From the NCBI GenBank assembly GCA_003116975.1, contig BGKB01000036.1, forward strand, positions 496,001-560,000: DNA of 64,000 nt. Reading direction: 5' to 3'. Below the pieces are notes generated by a model. The model was not told the DNA's origin. It saw only the letters and a list, made by a program, of their open reading frames with translations, and made no database searches. Source of the DNA: Aurantiochytrium sp. KH105. Taxonomy: Eukaryota; Sar; Bigyra; Thraustochytrida; Thraustochytriidae. A program made the translations under genes and the position numbers. Positions 1-10,332 of this stretch are shown here, in pieces (within the stretch, counting starts at the first letter, position 1; every line of letters begins with the position of its first letter).

Positions 1-28
1 GCTGCATCAACACAGAAACGGACGTGCA

Positions 29-3000
29 TTACGCGAGCTCGAGTACAGTTGCCGTGACGGACCGCGGATAGCCCTTGAAATCCCCTGACATAATGATGCT
101 CGTACTGCCCGAATAGGCTTGTAGACGGCGCATACCCCAACCGTCGTTCTCGTGAATCTGTTGTTCTTTCAAGGCATCGCGGAACTCGCGCTCGTGCGCT
201 CTTCGATTCCAGGAGTCTGCATACTGATCGTTGGCGGCCGAGATCCAGGGCTGCATCTCGAGTGCCGATGAACGTGACAGCTCCGAGCGCCAAACACAGG
301 CTGCAGAGGGATGCTCGTATAGAGAAAAAGGATCTTGAGCCTGTTGACAGTAGGCCTGAGAGACCGCGTCCAGCTCGCTGACGTGTATATTTGGGGATGG
401 ATACAGAAACGCCTCGGCCGCAGACATGGACGCGGGAGCCAAAGATAACGAACTTTCGCGAGAAACATCGTCTCGGGCTTGTTCATCGACATCGTCAATA
501 GCGTAATCAGCACCTCGAAGGACATTCGTTGCACTGCGTGGTCCAAAGAGACGCGAGCGCATATCTGGTGGTACACTTGACCGGGTCGCCGAGGAAGCTG
601 AGGAAGGGAGAGTGTCGTTTGAAAACGGCGCACGCCGCAGCCGTCCTTCACTTGTATCTCCCAGCCGAGTTGAAGCTTGGGCATTGGCAAAGTCCACCGC
701 TGCCGCGGAGGGCATTTCTTGATCATCCTCAAGATACCTGCCACGACCGGGCTGAGTCTGCGCATGGCCATGTTGCTGCTGTCCAAATTGATCAGGGCCG
801 CCGCCGGGAAGCTCCAAAGGATTCACCAGTTCGCGAGGGCGAAAATATGGTTTCGCAAAGAGCGCATCAAAACTCACAAAGCCATCCTCTTGACCGTGCG
901 CTCCTTGGTCCTCCTCCTTTGCGTTCGGTGCCAAGAGCTCATACGGGTGCTCTGCGAGCGTGCGAAGCGGTACCACTACGCGCTCTGCAAACGACATGAG
1001 AGGTTTGTTCCACCAAGGGCCAAGATCAAGGACTCGGGGCTGCAGCGTGTAGTTTGGCGGATACGTGACGCCCCGGTTATGCAGATAGAAATCGCCGGTC
1101 CCATCGGCATTTTCTCGCTGACGCTTGTGATGCTCTGGACGATACAAGCCAAGAAAGACATTCATGGAATCTTGCTTGGCGTGATCTGTAAAGGCGTTCG
1201 AGTAGTATCGTTTGAGAGAGGTGTAAAAAGCCTGCTGGCGGGTTGAGGTTGACCCACTGGACACAAGCTTGGCCGATTTGCGATGCGCGTCCGACCCACC
1301 GTACTGAAGCGCAATGCGATCACCCAGCTCTTCGTACATTTCCATGAGAACTGCTGCGATTGGTGCATCCGTTGTGACGCGTTCACCGACGCTCAAAATG
1401 CCTAGCGCAATGAGTTGTTCGTTGATGACGTGCAGCCCGATGAGAAACTGGGCCAGGTTGGTGCGATCCAGACAGTCGATACAATTGGTACGAATGACAC
1501 CATGTTGAATGCGATCGGGCGCGGCTCGCTTGTTTTGCGTGACACCCGGACGGGGCGGCTGCGTTGGTGAGGCAAAAGAGGAAACTGGCTGAGCGTCAAC
1601 GAGGTCAGTAAACCCAAGCTCATTGCCTTCGTCGTCATCGTCGTCGTCATCATCCACGACACCCTCGCTGCCAAATTTATCCGGCATAAGCGACCCTTCA
1701 GGGCCAGCTGCCGCGGGCTGCGAGTCGCTCGACCCAAGCGGAGAAGGCGGGATGCACTCAACTTGTGTATCGGCATCGTGGTTTGTCTCTATGTTGACAA
1801 TGTTTCCTGCGGACTGTACATGGGACTGCCTTCTCCTCCTTCCGAATCCGAGAGCAAACTCTTCTTCTTCCTCTTCTTCTTCTTCTTGTTGTTGGTCATC
1901 ACCGTTGGAGTCTTGCTTTGTCTGCTTGGCTGTTTTATGGTTTGGTGTTTCTGCGTCTGCTGTATTGGATGCATCCGCGGCTTCATTTACGGTTTTGTCG
2001 TTTCGATCATGTTCGTCATCATCACCGTCGTCGTCGTCGTCGTCGTCACCGTCGTCGTCGTCATCGTTTGATTTCTCGTTGCGTTCGTCCATATCATCAC
2101 GTGTTGCAACGACACTTGATGCGTCGTTGCCGTCGTCTTCGTCGATTTCCGTGGTGCCGCGAAGTAAGACTTGTCGGCGACTTCCACGACTCGATCTGCT
2201 TGGTTGACGAGCCAATTGGGCATGCTCGCCGGTTCGCAGCTTTAGCGCGGTGTTGATGCGCATCGGAACAAAACGTGAATACCTCGTGGACCAGCGAAGG
2301 GGCAAGCGCTGGGCCTCTCCGTGGAAGCCTAGCCCACGACGACCCGTTTCGGCAAAGGGAGAGCTGTCTGGCTTGCGCAGCTCAAGCCGAAGAGCGCGTG
2401 AGGCCCTCGCCATCCAGAGAGGTGCGTTTCCATTGACTTCAGTGAATCGAAGAGACTTTGTAGGTGTCATGAAGAAGGATGTCTCTCGGATAGCCTGCTT
2501 GGCAACCGTGTCGAGCGCTCGCAAAAGGGAACTGGGGTCAAGCTTGCTCAAACGAGTAAAGTCAACAGCGCAATACTCGATGGCTTTGCTCGAGGGTAAC
2601 ATGGAGTTGAGGACTTCAATAGCGTGCTTGAAATCGCTGCCCACGATTGTCTCACGCTTGCGCTTTTCGGTCTGCTTGACCAAGTTGAGCACCAAGATGA
2701 CGTCCCCGTAGCGACTGATGAGGTCCATGAAGTGCATTCGCGTCGGAGTGTACCATGTGTCGGAGCGATGACGCTTGATTGGGGGTTTGGGCATGGCAAC
2801 GCTGGTTTCCTGAGACCAGTAGGTTGGGATGGACCCCCTCATTTGCACGTAGGCACTGATTCCACCTGGGTCCGTCGACAAGAGCATGTGGTCTTGCACA
2901 ATCTGTTCGATCTCGACATCGTTGGCCGCATAGCCATCGTCGTTCACGCCACGCTTGAGATAACGGGTTCCTGCATAAAATCGGGAGCGCCGCGCAACCA

Positions 3001-3898
3001 GCGTGAGTGTGAGACTGCGCGAAAGAATGGAGCAGCGCTGTTGTTTAAAGGAACCGTGCACCAGGGTGATTGTCCATGGTGACAGGAAGACGGATCGTGA
3101 GCTGGTTTGCAGCGCGTCGAGCAAGGGTCGAGCCAGATACTCGTTCCAAATGAACATGTTGTCTTCGGCGATGGCCTTGGCCGCGCCAGGAGGCACCATT
3201 GATGGATCGCGTTCTCTTGCGCGCGAGGCAATTCGCGCGGCAACGTTCCGCTGCACCGACATGGACAGGTTATAAGTGTACGACCAGTAAAAGGATTTCG
3301 AGAGATCGACGAGCTTGAAGAGCGACTTGAACTCGTCTTCCATGGCGCTGAGCGGATCCTGGGTCCCAGAAAAGATGGACCAGGCTGATTTGCGCGCTGG
3401 CGTGCCTGCGCTGGCGTCAACGGCGGCCTCGTCAAAGAGAGGCACGAGGTGCGAACCTTGCGCAGCGTAGATGACGTGCTCGTCGAGTTGACCGATCTCG
3501 GCTCGATTGGAGATGAGAACGAGATAAAAGCCCTTGACGAAGCGCACGACGCCCACGATGGCCACGGCGTCCACGACGCGATTCAGGGCGCCCGACCGTC
3601 GGCCCTTGCCCTCGGCGAGCCGCTTGAGCACGCTTTCCAGCTCGGCCGCGGTGTAGAGCCCAGGGTCTTCGTAGACGAAGTCTTTGAACTTGCGCGCCTC
3701 GGGCAGCATGCTGCGCGCCTTTTCGAAACGCAGCAGCCGGTATCGCTCCGCGTCCCGTGCGGGCGGTTCATCGCGGCCTTCGAGTGAAGCTGCGAACTCG
3801 CGTCCTGCCGCGGTCAGGAGGCATTTCCCCACCACGTACACGAACTCCTTGGACTCGTACACGCGCACGTGGCTTATCTTGGCGCGTTGCAGGTCCAT
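29..3898 (-). CDS. FIG4: FIG4-like SAC-domain phosphoinositide phosphatase
   Basis: Encodes 1289 aa. FIG4 family enzymes remove the 5-phosphate from PI(3,5)P2 on endolysosomal membranes, in a complex with VAC14 and PIKfyve. The N-terminus (residues 5-150) follows the FIG4 pattern, including a VVGVVRFVKGFY-like segment. The catalytic CX5R(T) motif, CIDCLDRTN, lies near residue 800. A C-terminal WWNKPL segment is also present. Human FIG4 is about 907 aa. The extra length here is mostly a low-complexity acidic insert (runs of Asp/Glu, roughly residues 590-760, nt 1640-2130) between the SAC core halves, just before the catalytic loop. The chosen ATG at 3898 has a good context (cagg before ATGG) and matches where FIG4 proteins begin; an upstream extension of the frame has only a GTG. 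Single exon, stop TAA at 29-31. Family call is firm; activity is inferred. Confidence 0.88.
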   Translation of the reverse strand: MDLQRAKISHVRVYESKEFVYVVGKCLLTAAGREFAASLEGRDEPPARDAERYRLLRFEKARSMLPEARKFKDFVYEDPGLYTAAELESVLKRLAEGKGRRSGALNRVVDAVAIVGVVRFVKGFYLVLISNRAEIGQLDEHVIYAAQGSHLVPLFDEAAVDASAGTPARKSAWSIFSGTQDPLSAMEDEFKSLFKLVDLSKSFYWSYTYNLSMSVQRNVAARIASRARERDPSMVPPGAAKAIAEDNMFIWNEYLARPLLDALQTSSRSVFLSPWTITLVHGSFKQQRCSILSRSLTLTLVARRSRFYAGTRYLKRGVNDDGYAANDVEIEQIVQDHMLLSTDPGGISAYVQMRGSIPTYWSQETSVAMPKPPIKRHRSDTWYTPTRMHFMDLISRYGDVILVLNLVKQTEKRKRETIVGSDFKHAIEVLNSMLPSSKAIEYCAVDFTRLSKLDPSSLLRALDTVAKQAIRETSFFMTPTKSLRFTEVNGNAPLWMARASRALRLELRKPDSSPFAETGRRGLGFHGEAQRLPLRWSTRYSRFVPMRINTALKLRTGEHAQLARQPSRSSRGSRRQVLLRGTTEIDEDDGNDASSVVATRDDMDERNEKSNDDDDDGDDDDDDDGDDDEHDRNDKTVNEAADASNTADAETPNHKTAKQTKQDSNGDDQQQEEEEEEEEEFALGFGRRRRQSHVQSAGNIVNIETNHDADTQVECIPPSPLGSSDSQPAAAGPEGSLMPDKFGSEGVVDDDDDDDDEGNELGFTDLVDAQPVSSFASPTQPPRPGVTQNKRAAPDRIQHGVIRTNCIDCLDRTNLAQFLIGLHVINEQLIALGILSVGERVTTDAPIAAVLMEMYEELGDRIALQYGGSDAHRKSAKLVSSGSTSTRQQAFYTSLKRYYSNAFTDHAKQDSMNVFLGLYRPEHHKRQRENADGTGDFYLHNRGVTYPPNYTLQPRVLDLGPWWNKPLMSFAERVVVPLRTLAEHPYELLAPNAKEEDQGAHGQEDGFVSFDALFAKPYFRPRELVNPLELPGGGPDQFGQQQHGHAQTQPGRGRYLEDDQEMPSAAAVDFANAQASTRLGDTSEGRLRRAPFSNDTLPSSASSATRSSVPPDMRSRLFGPRSATNVLRGADYAIDDVDEQARDDVSRESSLSLAPASMSAAEAFLYPSPNIHVSELDAVSQAYCQQAQDPFSLYEHPSAACVWRSELSRSSALEMQPWISAANDQYADSWNRRAHEREFRDALKEQQIHENDGWGMRRLQAYSGSTSIIMSGDFKGYPRSVTATVLELA

Positions 3899-5353
3899 CC
3901 TGCCCCCGCGCGGCCCGGGCGCGACCACGGCCTTGCCGCAAAAGAAGTGGTGGGTCACTCACTCCTTTGGATTTTTGCGAAGCATGTCCTGCTGTGCTCA
4001 GCTCACAATAAATATAGTATCGGCGAAGAGGAGCAAGATCAGCCAGGGTTGTGCCCTTCCACAGCAAGAGAGTTTGGCGGGTCAGCTTGTCATGCGTGGC
4101 GTGGCTTGGCGTGGCGCCAGGCTTTTTTACTTGGCAACTTTGCGAGAGGGCTCCTTGGCGCAAGCTTGAATGAGCTCGAGCTGGCCTTTAAAATTGGAAA
4201 TGTCGAATCATCCTGTTCTCTCACGCGCGTCTCGCAATAATGTATAACTAACCTTGAGATCGTCAGTCAGGCATTCGCCACGAAGATGATGCGACGATCC
4301 GCGCATGTTTTGCTTCAGGGGCTGTCATTCTTCGTCACTCTTGTTCAGCTTATTGCAATCTTGCGTTTCGTCGAGTACCGTCTATCTGCGACAATAGATG
4401 CCTGGAATGATGAATGGAAGTCAAGTTGGAGCCGCTCTCGGGCTGAGCGCACCACGGCAACAAGCAATCGCGTGTACGCTTGCTTGGCAAGTTGGCAGTC
4501 CAGCACCCAGCTCGTTAACCCCCCCCCCCTCCCCCGCTTTCCCTCCTCGCCTCTCGATCGGGCACGTTAGCGCAACTTCACCTACTTCATTGACTTGCGG
4601 AAGTTGTTTCGCTCACGCGCCGATGCCAGTGCCCGTTCTCCGCTCTGGCCAACAGCAAAGAGGCTGGTCTTCGCTCACCTCAAGCCGTCCCTCGCCCCCT
4701 CGTCGAATACTTTTCCCTCGGAGCTCGTCGAAGCGGCAGCTTGTCCAGCACGCCAGGTCGGGAAGGCCGCCACCCAACTAAACTTTGACCCTAATCTTCC
4801 CAATCACGCCTTGGACAAACTGGACAACTTGGCGGAAGCAATCGCGCGGACGTTGTGCAGACAATCGATCGTGCGTAGGCTTTGATTGACTGTGACACGC
4901 GAAAGCGCGAAGAGACGGTGCAAACAGCCAGGCAGATGCTCGTGTGCACGCGGCTGCGGCACGCGCCGCAGCGAAGACTCGCGCTCGGCGCGAGCCTGGC
5001 TGGCGCGCGGAGAGAGACCTTGGCCGCGCGACCCTTGGCCGCGCCTGTCGCGCTCCTGCCCCGCGTCGCCCGCCCGCCCGCGTCGCGCTCGCCGAGGCCT
5101 TGGCCCGTCGCCCGCGCGCGCGTGGAGGGGGGAGGTGCCGAGATCGAGGAGACGGAAGTCTCAAGTTTTCCAGCGCGTGCAGCAAAGTGCAGACGGCCAC
5201 TCGAACCTATCGCCGAGGCGACCGGCGCGGGGCGGCCAGGCCTGCGCGGGCGGCAGCAGACCGTCAAAGCCGCTGGGCCCTCGCGAGCAGAACACGTCGA
5301 GAGCAGGCGCAGAAAAGAGGCAGCAGACGTCGGCTACGACGACGTGAAGCGCG
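3899..5353. other. divergent intergenic region, FIG4 / LRR gene
   Basis: About 1.45 kb without a convincing gene between two divergent starts. It holds a GGCGTGGC/TTGGCGTGGC short repeat (about 4091-4116), a C-homopolymer tract (about 4520-4535) and a strongly GC-rich stretch (4950-5330) next to the LRR gene. A 94-codon open frame at 4286 has a hydrophobic stretch but no other support. This is presumably promoter and 5' UTR sequence for both genes. Confidence 0.6.
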
Positions 5354-6476
5354 ATGGCCGCGAGGAGTGACTTCGTGCAGCAGGCCGTGGCGCGGATGGA
5401 CGCCGGCGCGAGCGTCGTCTCGTAAGTCGGAGAGTTGGCGTTGGCTGGGTGCAAGAGCGACCTTGTCACAAGGGCGAATCAGGAGGGGACGAGGGCATCT
5501 TGAGAAACTTACTGGCGAAGGGATTGAACAACGACATGCGCAGTCTTCTTCTGACACAGATTGGGAATAGCGGCGCCGAGGAGCTGGCCCAGGCGCTCGC
5601 AAAGAATGAGACCGTGGAGACTCTTCAGTACGTTGATCTTGACAGACGCGAACGGCCTTGCAAAGGGATCATTCAAATCTCGCTGACTCGTGATATGGCT
5701 GGCTCGATGCGCGATTTTCTCTGCAATGGCGATATGATGAGATAGTCTGTACGACAATGGCATCAGTGATTCCGGGGCCAGTGCGCTGGCAGGTGCTTTG
5801 GCCAAAAATAAAACCTTAAAGGTTCTCGAGTAGGTTTTTATATTTCGATAACCACGCAAAAGGGGGCTTGACGGCGAAGCTAACTTCTTACGATGGCATA
5901 CATTGGAATGCATAGTCTGGGGCTCAATCAAATTGGTGACGCCGGTGCCGAGGCATTGAGTAACGCCCTCACGAGCAACAAGTCGCTACGCGTATTACAG
6001 TAGGTTTCCCATGATGTAAACGAACCCAGTCGATAACCCTGTGGCTGACATGACATAACACGTGTGAAGCCTCGGAAGCAATCACATCAGTGACAAAGGA
6101 GTTACATTTCTCTTGGATGCCATGACGGAAAATACCTCTTTGGTCACGCTTTAGTACGTTGTTTGTTGTTGAAGGCAAAGAAAAGAATCGCAATGAAATG
6201 CAGCAAGACTAATGCTTACACGACTCTCTCCACCTTCTCTCAACGACGCACAGTCTTGGCGCTAACGATGATATCGAACACGAAGAGGGCCTTGAAGAGA
6301 TAGATCTCCTTCTCTTGAAGAACGCTTCTGCCCGTCGCGGGAGCGCGTGGTTAGTGACCATGACGACTGCTTTTACATCTTGCTGGGAGAGTCGTCCGGC
6401 TTGGCTACTTTCGGGGTCCGAAGAAGAAGAAATGGCAACTAGCACAGCTCTCGTTCCTGGAACTGAGGAGCTCTAA
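5354..6476 (+). CDS. ribonuclease-inhibitor-type LRR protein, one repeat per exon
   Basis: Six exons join to 221 aa: 5354-5421, 5505-5627, 5746-5829, 5916-5999, 6070-6153 and 6254-6476. All five introns are GT-AG, 70-118 nt and phase 2. Exons 3, 4 and 5 are each exactly 84 bp and each encodes one 28-residue LRR with the pattern LxxNxIxDxGAxxLxxALxxNxxLxxL, typical of the RI/NLRC3 class. Exon 2 carries one more repeat with an N-terminal cap, and exon 6 a last, degenerate repeat and an acidic tail. The summed length is in frame with no internal stop. Such proteins are usually binding scaffolds; no enzymatic domain is present. The first acceptor (5504) was chosen to keep frame and is the least certain junction. 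The C-terminal 45 residues after the last repeat are unremarkable and could hide another intron. Confidence 0.7.
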
Positions 6477-7383
6477 ATCTTGAGATGCTATTTCCAAGAC
6501 ACCTGCTATTCTTCCACTATGAGGATTCGCCTCTTCTCTTCGCAGTACAGCACGTGGCGAGTATTCTAATTTCAGCAACATTAAAATCAAAGAATAGGAT
6601 ACGTTTGCAAATCAGCAAATGGCAAATTTGTCAAGAAGATAAAGATCTAGACCTACACCTGACAGCTCTTTGCGTTTCTGCGCTTTCCCCCCAAACTCAA
6701 GAAAAGATGAGGCCTACGTTTGCAGCACAGCAAGCAGCAAAGCCCATGGAAGTGCATACTTTCTTAGAAGTTAGCTTGCGCCTGCTAGCTATTTGCGTTT
6801 CGGCACCTTCGACCTGCTCCGGTCCCAGAAGATGCACGCGATGTTTAGGCCCGTACAAGTGATTGCTTGCAGACTTTGAAGATCTCGGCAATCTCTTAAC
6901 ATCAAAGTGAGAACGGAGGCAGGAGCACTCATGGCTAACCAATGAATGCCTTTCTGCCAGTGTATACCTGAAACGGTGCGAGACCTCGCAGCGAGGCCTC
7001 CTTCTTCGGGGCCCGGCCTTCATTCATTCGTCATGCACTTTTCACCACTCTTGCACCTCCCTGGCCTTTTTCTTTGGCGCACGGAGCTCTGCACATTCAT
7101 TTCACCCGGAAGCCTCCGTACGCTGGATTGGACTACATACAAGCTGAGCGCTGGACCGGCGTGGCGGCAATTCCCGCATCGTGATCCTCACGAGTTGAAT
7201 GAACGAACAATACCCGAACGTGGACAGCGAAAAGAGAGCAGAGCTTCTTTGCCTCGGCTCAGCCGCGCGTCCGGGCGAGCACCGAGGCGGCTGCCGGCGG
7301 CGAGCGCTGGAGCGCACGCGGCGAGCTCAAGTGGCGGGCAGCGAGGGGCTCGCGGGCGTCCGCGGACGCGGGCGAGGGTCGCG
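6477..7383. other. intergenic region without recognised gene
   Basis: About 0.9 kb between the LRR gene and the next ATG. Only short open frames occur, none with a family pattern. The last 250 bp become GC-rich and remain open upstream of 7384, which I read as 5' UTR. Confidence 0.5.
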
Positions 7384-8394
7384 ATGGTGTCCAAGTTGAT
7401 CTTCGGTCTCTTGAGCGCGGTCGTGCTCATGACCGTATACAGCGTCTACACGGGGACAAGCCGGCTCGAGGCGTTCTCGCAGATCATGGTGGGCGCGCCC
7501 AAGTTGTACTTGGAGCGGGAAGCCCCCGTGCAGACATCAGGCGCGGCCGTCGAAGCCCTTGCGCAAGACACGCTCAAGGTCAAGCCAGCAAATGGCAAAG
7601 TGGATTCGGTCTTCCCCGAGGGAGATCACTCCAACACTGTGCGCGGCGTCGATGATCAAGAGGTCCGCGTTAACGACGCCGATGAGCTGTATGGAGACAG
7701 CAATGACGAGATTTCCAAGCTGCGTCTGCAGCCGCCCGAATCTGCAAACGGAGACCAGAATGCAGCGCACAAAGGGCTCTCCCGAGAGGTGCTGCAGAGA
7801 GAAATCCTGCACGACCTCATCCAAGAAGATGATGAGCTCATCCCCATTCCAGTCGATAGTCAGGATCTTGCGGACCACAAGATCCCGACCATGCTCCACT
7901 CGTATACCGTCACAGCTTACATGATTGAAGTCTACAAGCGACCATCCTTTGCGGCCGACAAGACGGGCCGCCTCGTGCACAAGGGCGACACCGTCGTGGG
8001 ACCCCGTACTTGGAAAAAGGAATACGTCACCTGGCTCGAGCTGGCTCCAGATGCATACATGCCTCTTGCCGTCTTTCCAAACACGCCACAATTCAAGAAA
8101 ACAGCGGCATTATACTTGAAAATGAAGAGTCTTCGGGCCTTCAACGAGCGCGCGCTGGAGCCTCTCGAGGATTGCGAAGTGAAGACCACCTCCAAGGAGG
8201 TATCTACGTGCAGGCGCGACAACTTCATCCGCAAAGAAATCGCTCGTGTTGCCGAAGATTATGATGTTCGTGACTACGCACCCAAGTCTCTTGGTCGGAC
8301 GCGGGGTGATGCAAATGAACAGCACATTTTGCGAGCATTGGAGAGTCTTTTCGAGGCCAACGCACCCTTTGAGTTTCCAAAGCTAGAGCTGTGA
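7384..8394 (+). CDS. putative type II membrane protein, unknown function
   Basis: 336 aa, single exon. Residues 3-24 form a hydrophobic signal anchor after a short basic start (MVSK), giving a type II topology or an uncleaved ER signal. The lumenal part starts with an acidic low-complexity linker (about 50-140) and continues as a mixed alpha/beta-looking region with WKKEYVTWLELAP near the middle and two Cys (CEVKTT, STCRR) about 10 residues apart that could pair. I do not recognise the family. The ATG at 7384 has gcg before ATGG; the frame stays open upstream, but that part is Arg/Ala/Gly-rich UTR-like sequence. Golgi or ER residence is an inference from the anchor only. Confidence 0.6.
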   Translation: MVSKLIFGLLSAVVLMTVYSVYTGTSRLEAFSQIMVGAPKLYLEREAPVQTSGAAVEALAQDTLKVKPANGKVDSVFPEGDHSNTVRGVDDQEVRVNDADELYGDSNDEISKLRLQPPESANGDQNAAHKGLSREVLQREILHDLIQEDDELIPIPVDSQDLADHKIPTMLHSYTVTAYMIEVYKRPSFAADKTGRLVHKGDTVVGPRTWKKEYVTWLELAPDAYMPLAVFPNTPQFKKTAALYLKMKSLRAFNERALEPLEDCEVKTTSKEVSTCRRDNFIRKEIARVAEDYDVRDYAPKSLGRTRGDANEQHILRALESLFEANAPFEFPKLEL

Positions 8395-9210
8395 TTGATG
8401 CCTGCAGGCCAGTTTGTATGTGTAGCCAATGCATTCTCTTCCTGCCACCTTTTATTTGATAATCTTATTCATGCGTATACTTTAATCTTTCAGTGTTAAT
8501 TTCAACGTAGAAACAGATTCATTCTTCAAAATTGGGTGATCTTTGGTCTGAGCGATTTGCTTTATCGGAGCATCTCGGTGCAAGCTTTGTATTCTCTCGT
8601 CAGCAGAGCAAAAAGAGTGTGGTGGACACAGACGACGACAATGCAAGTCTCTGCCATTCTTTAGACATTCCTTCCTGTGAGCTGGTCTAATAGGAAAAAA
8701 CTTGTCGTTGTCTCTCGCGATGAGTTGGAAAGTGTTTCGCACCGTGACATGCTTGCCGGCCTTGCTATGGATGGCTATACGCTCTTTGATTTTTTTTTAA
8801 ATTCCCTGAAAAGCTATCTCGAGCAATCTCATGAACGACCATGCTTTGCATAAAGATGATTTTCAAGCACATCATCGTGCCTGGATTTAACATTCTTGAA
8901 CGCGCTTATGAGCCGGGTGCAACGGGATTGAACGTTCGGCCGCATGAAGTCGGCTAGAACTTTTGTAATGGTCTCCTCGTCAGCGAGCAGAAAGCAAGAC
9001 ACATCCACCGGGCTAATCCTCGCGCCAACTTGCAGGAGAGAGCAGGGACATTGAAGGAGCCGCTGGGCTAAGTTGTCGGATTCATTTTGAAGGTATCCTA
9101 AAGTCAACCAGAAACTCGATTGATAAGTTACCTGAATTTTAACCCGAATTCTGGTCAGAGGGTAATTCTAATATCCTCAAGAACAAACAACTACGCACAA
9201 AGATGTGGTT
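8395..9210. other. convergent intergenic region
   Basis: About 0.8 kb of AT-richer sequence between two convergent genes. Open frames of 86-92 codons on the minus strand show no family resemblance or coding-like composition. Poly-T and poly-A rich segments are in keeping with 3' ends. Confidence 0.5.
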
Positions 9211-9877
9211 TTAGCGACTCGCTGACTCGGCATGCTCCTTTTCGAGTTTGCTAAGCAAATGATCCATCTTGTGCCGCAAGATGGGCTGTCCCTTGCGCGT
9301 TTTACGAGACAGTTTGCGCTTAAGCTGTTTGCGTTCTTTGCGTTTGCGCTCAGCGTCCTTGGCGCGGTCTTCGCGCTCTTTTTGCTTACGAATGCGTTCT
9401 GCCTCACGATCTTCTGCTTCTTTGCGTGCCGCAGAAAAACGATCATGCTTACCCGTCTCCGACGACTTCTTTGCCTTGGGAGGCTTTCCAGTAGCGGACT
9501 CGTCGGCTCCGGTCGAAGCGCCGCGCGGCCGCTTCTTGCCATTTGCTGAGTTCGTAAACGAAGAGGGCTTGTCGTTTTCCTTCTTACTGTCCTGCTTCTC
9601 GCCTTCGTCCGGGTTGTAGCCTTCCTTTTTCAGAGCGCGACGGTACTCACGCTGTATTTTGGCAGCGCGACGGGCCTTGTCCTTTTGTACTGCGAGTCGG
9701 TAAGAGCAAAAAGTCAGCATGATGGCCGAAAATCAAGAGCGCGCTACAGCAGACGCGTCGTCCGTTTCCGCTCTGGAAAGACCTCCGCGTTCTTCACTTA
9801 CGTTTTCGCGCATAAGAGGCATCGTGCTGCTTGGCCTTGACGAAGTCCTGCAGCGAGATCGCCGCTCGGCGCTCCAT
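9211..9877 (-). CDS. FYV7/CCDC59-like rRNA-processing protein
   Basis: Two exons, 9802-9877 and 9211-9689, join to 184 aa. The intron (9690-9801, 112 nt) has gtaagt and a cgcag acceptor. FYV7/TAP26 (CCDC59) proteins are small basic nucleolar factors of 40S/18S rRNA processing. Evidence is the pattern KARRAAKIQREYRRALKKEGY after the splice site, a long Lys/Arg/Glu helix, and the family's C-terminal signature RKTRKGQP followed by a DHLLSKL helix. The middle is a Lys/Ser/Glu low-complexity linker. The start at 9877 is an ATG in good context (cacc before ATGG) and places the short first exon directly upstream. Divergent from the HNH-like gene at 10333, so the 455 bp between them probably holds both promoters. 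Confidence 0.75.
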
Positions 9878-10332
9878 GGTGAGTGACCTCTCCGCTTGGT
9901 CCTCCTGTGCCCTGTCGCTGACGCCGCGGCGCAGAGTCGTCGTGCGCGAGGACCCGGTGTCCCGCGTGCGCCGCCGCCTCTACCTCGCGCCTGCCGACAG
10001 GTCTCCGCGAGCCCCGCGCGCGCCGCGGACTTGGGCCAAGAATTAGGAGTCTGCGCGCCACTCGCTTCCGCATGCGACACGAGATAAGGCGGCAAATTGC
10101 GTTGTTCTAACTGTAGAGCATAAAAAAGCAGCGGCCTCTCCGGCCTGGTCATTGCGGACCAGCAGCAGATCGTGAATTCAACCTCCGAGGAAGGCTTGCC
10201 GCGACGTCGGCCTCCACTGCGACGGAGGTGCAGCAGCACAGCGGCATCGCAGGAGTGCAGCAGCGCTGCGCAGCAGAACCGCGCGAGGTCAAAGGATGGC
10301 TTCGGCTCTCCGCGGAAAGGGAGGAGGCAAGA
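9878..10332. other. bidirectional promoter region
   Basis: 455 bp between divergent ATGs at 9877 (minus) and 10333 (plus). GC-rich near the minus gene; no repeats or RNA gene seen. An alternative ATG at 10296 lies in a different frame that soon closes and would act as a small upstream open frame for the plus gene. Confidence 0.45.

Noticed and set aside
529..3787. Many plus-strand frames inside the FIG4 region
   Set aside because: Antisense shadows of the conserved FIG4 coding frame in GC-rich DNA.
4286..4570. 94-codon frame with a hydrophobic stretch
   Set aside because: No family pattern, runs into a poly-C tract, and sits in a divergent promoter region.
8829..9107. 92-codon minus-strand frame
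   Set aside because: No recognisable domain, AT-rich convergent intergenic setting, no support for expression.
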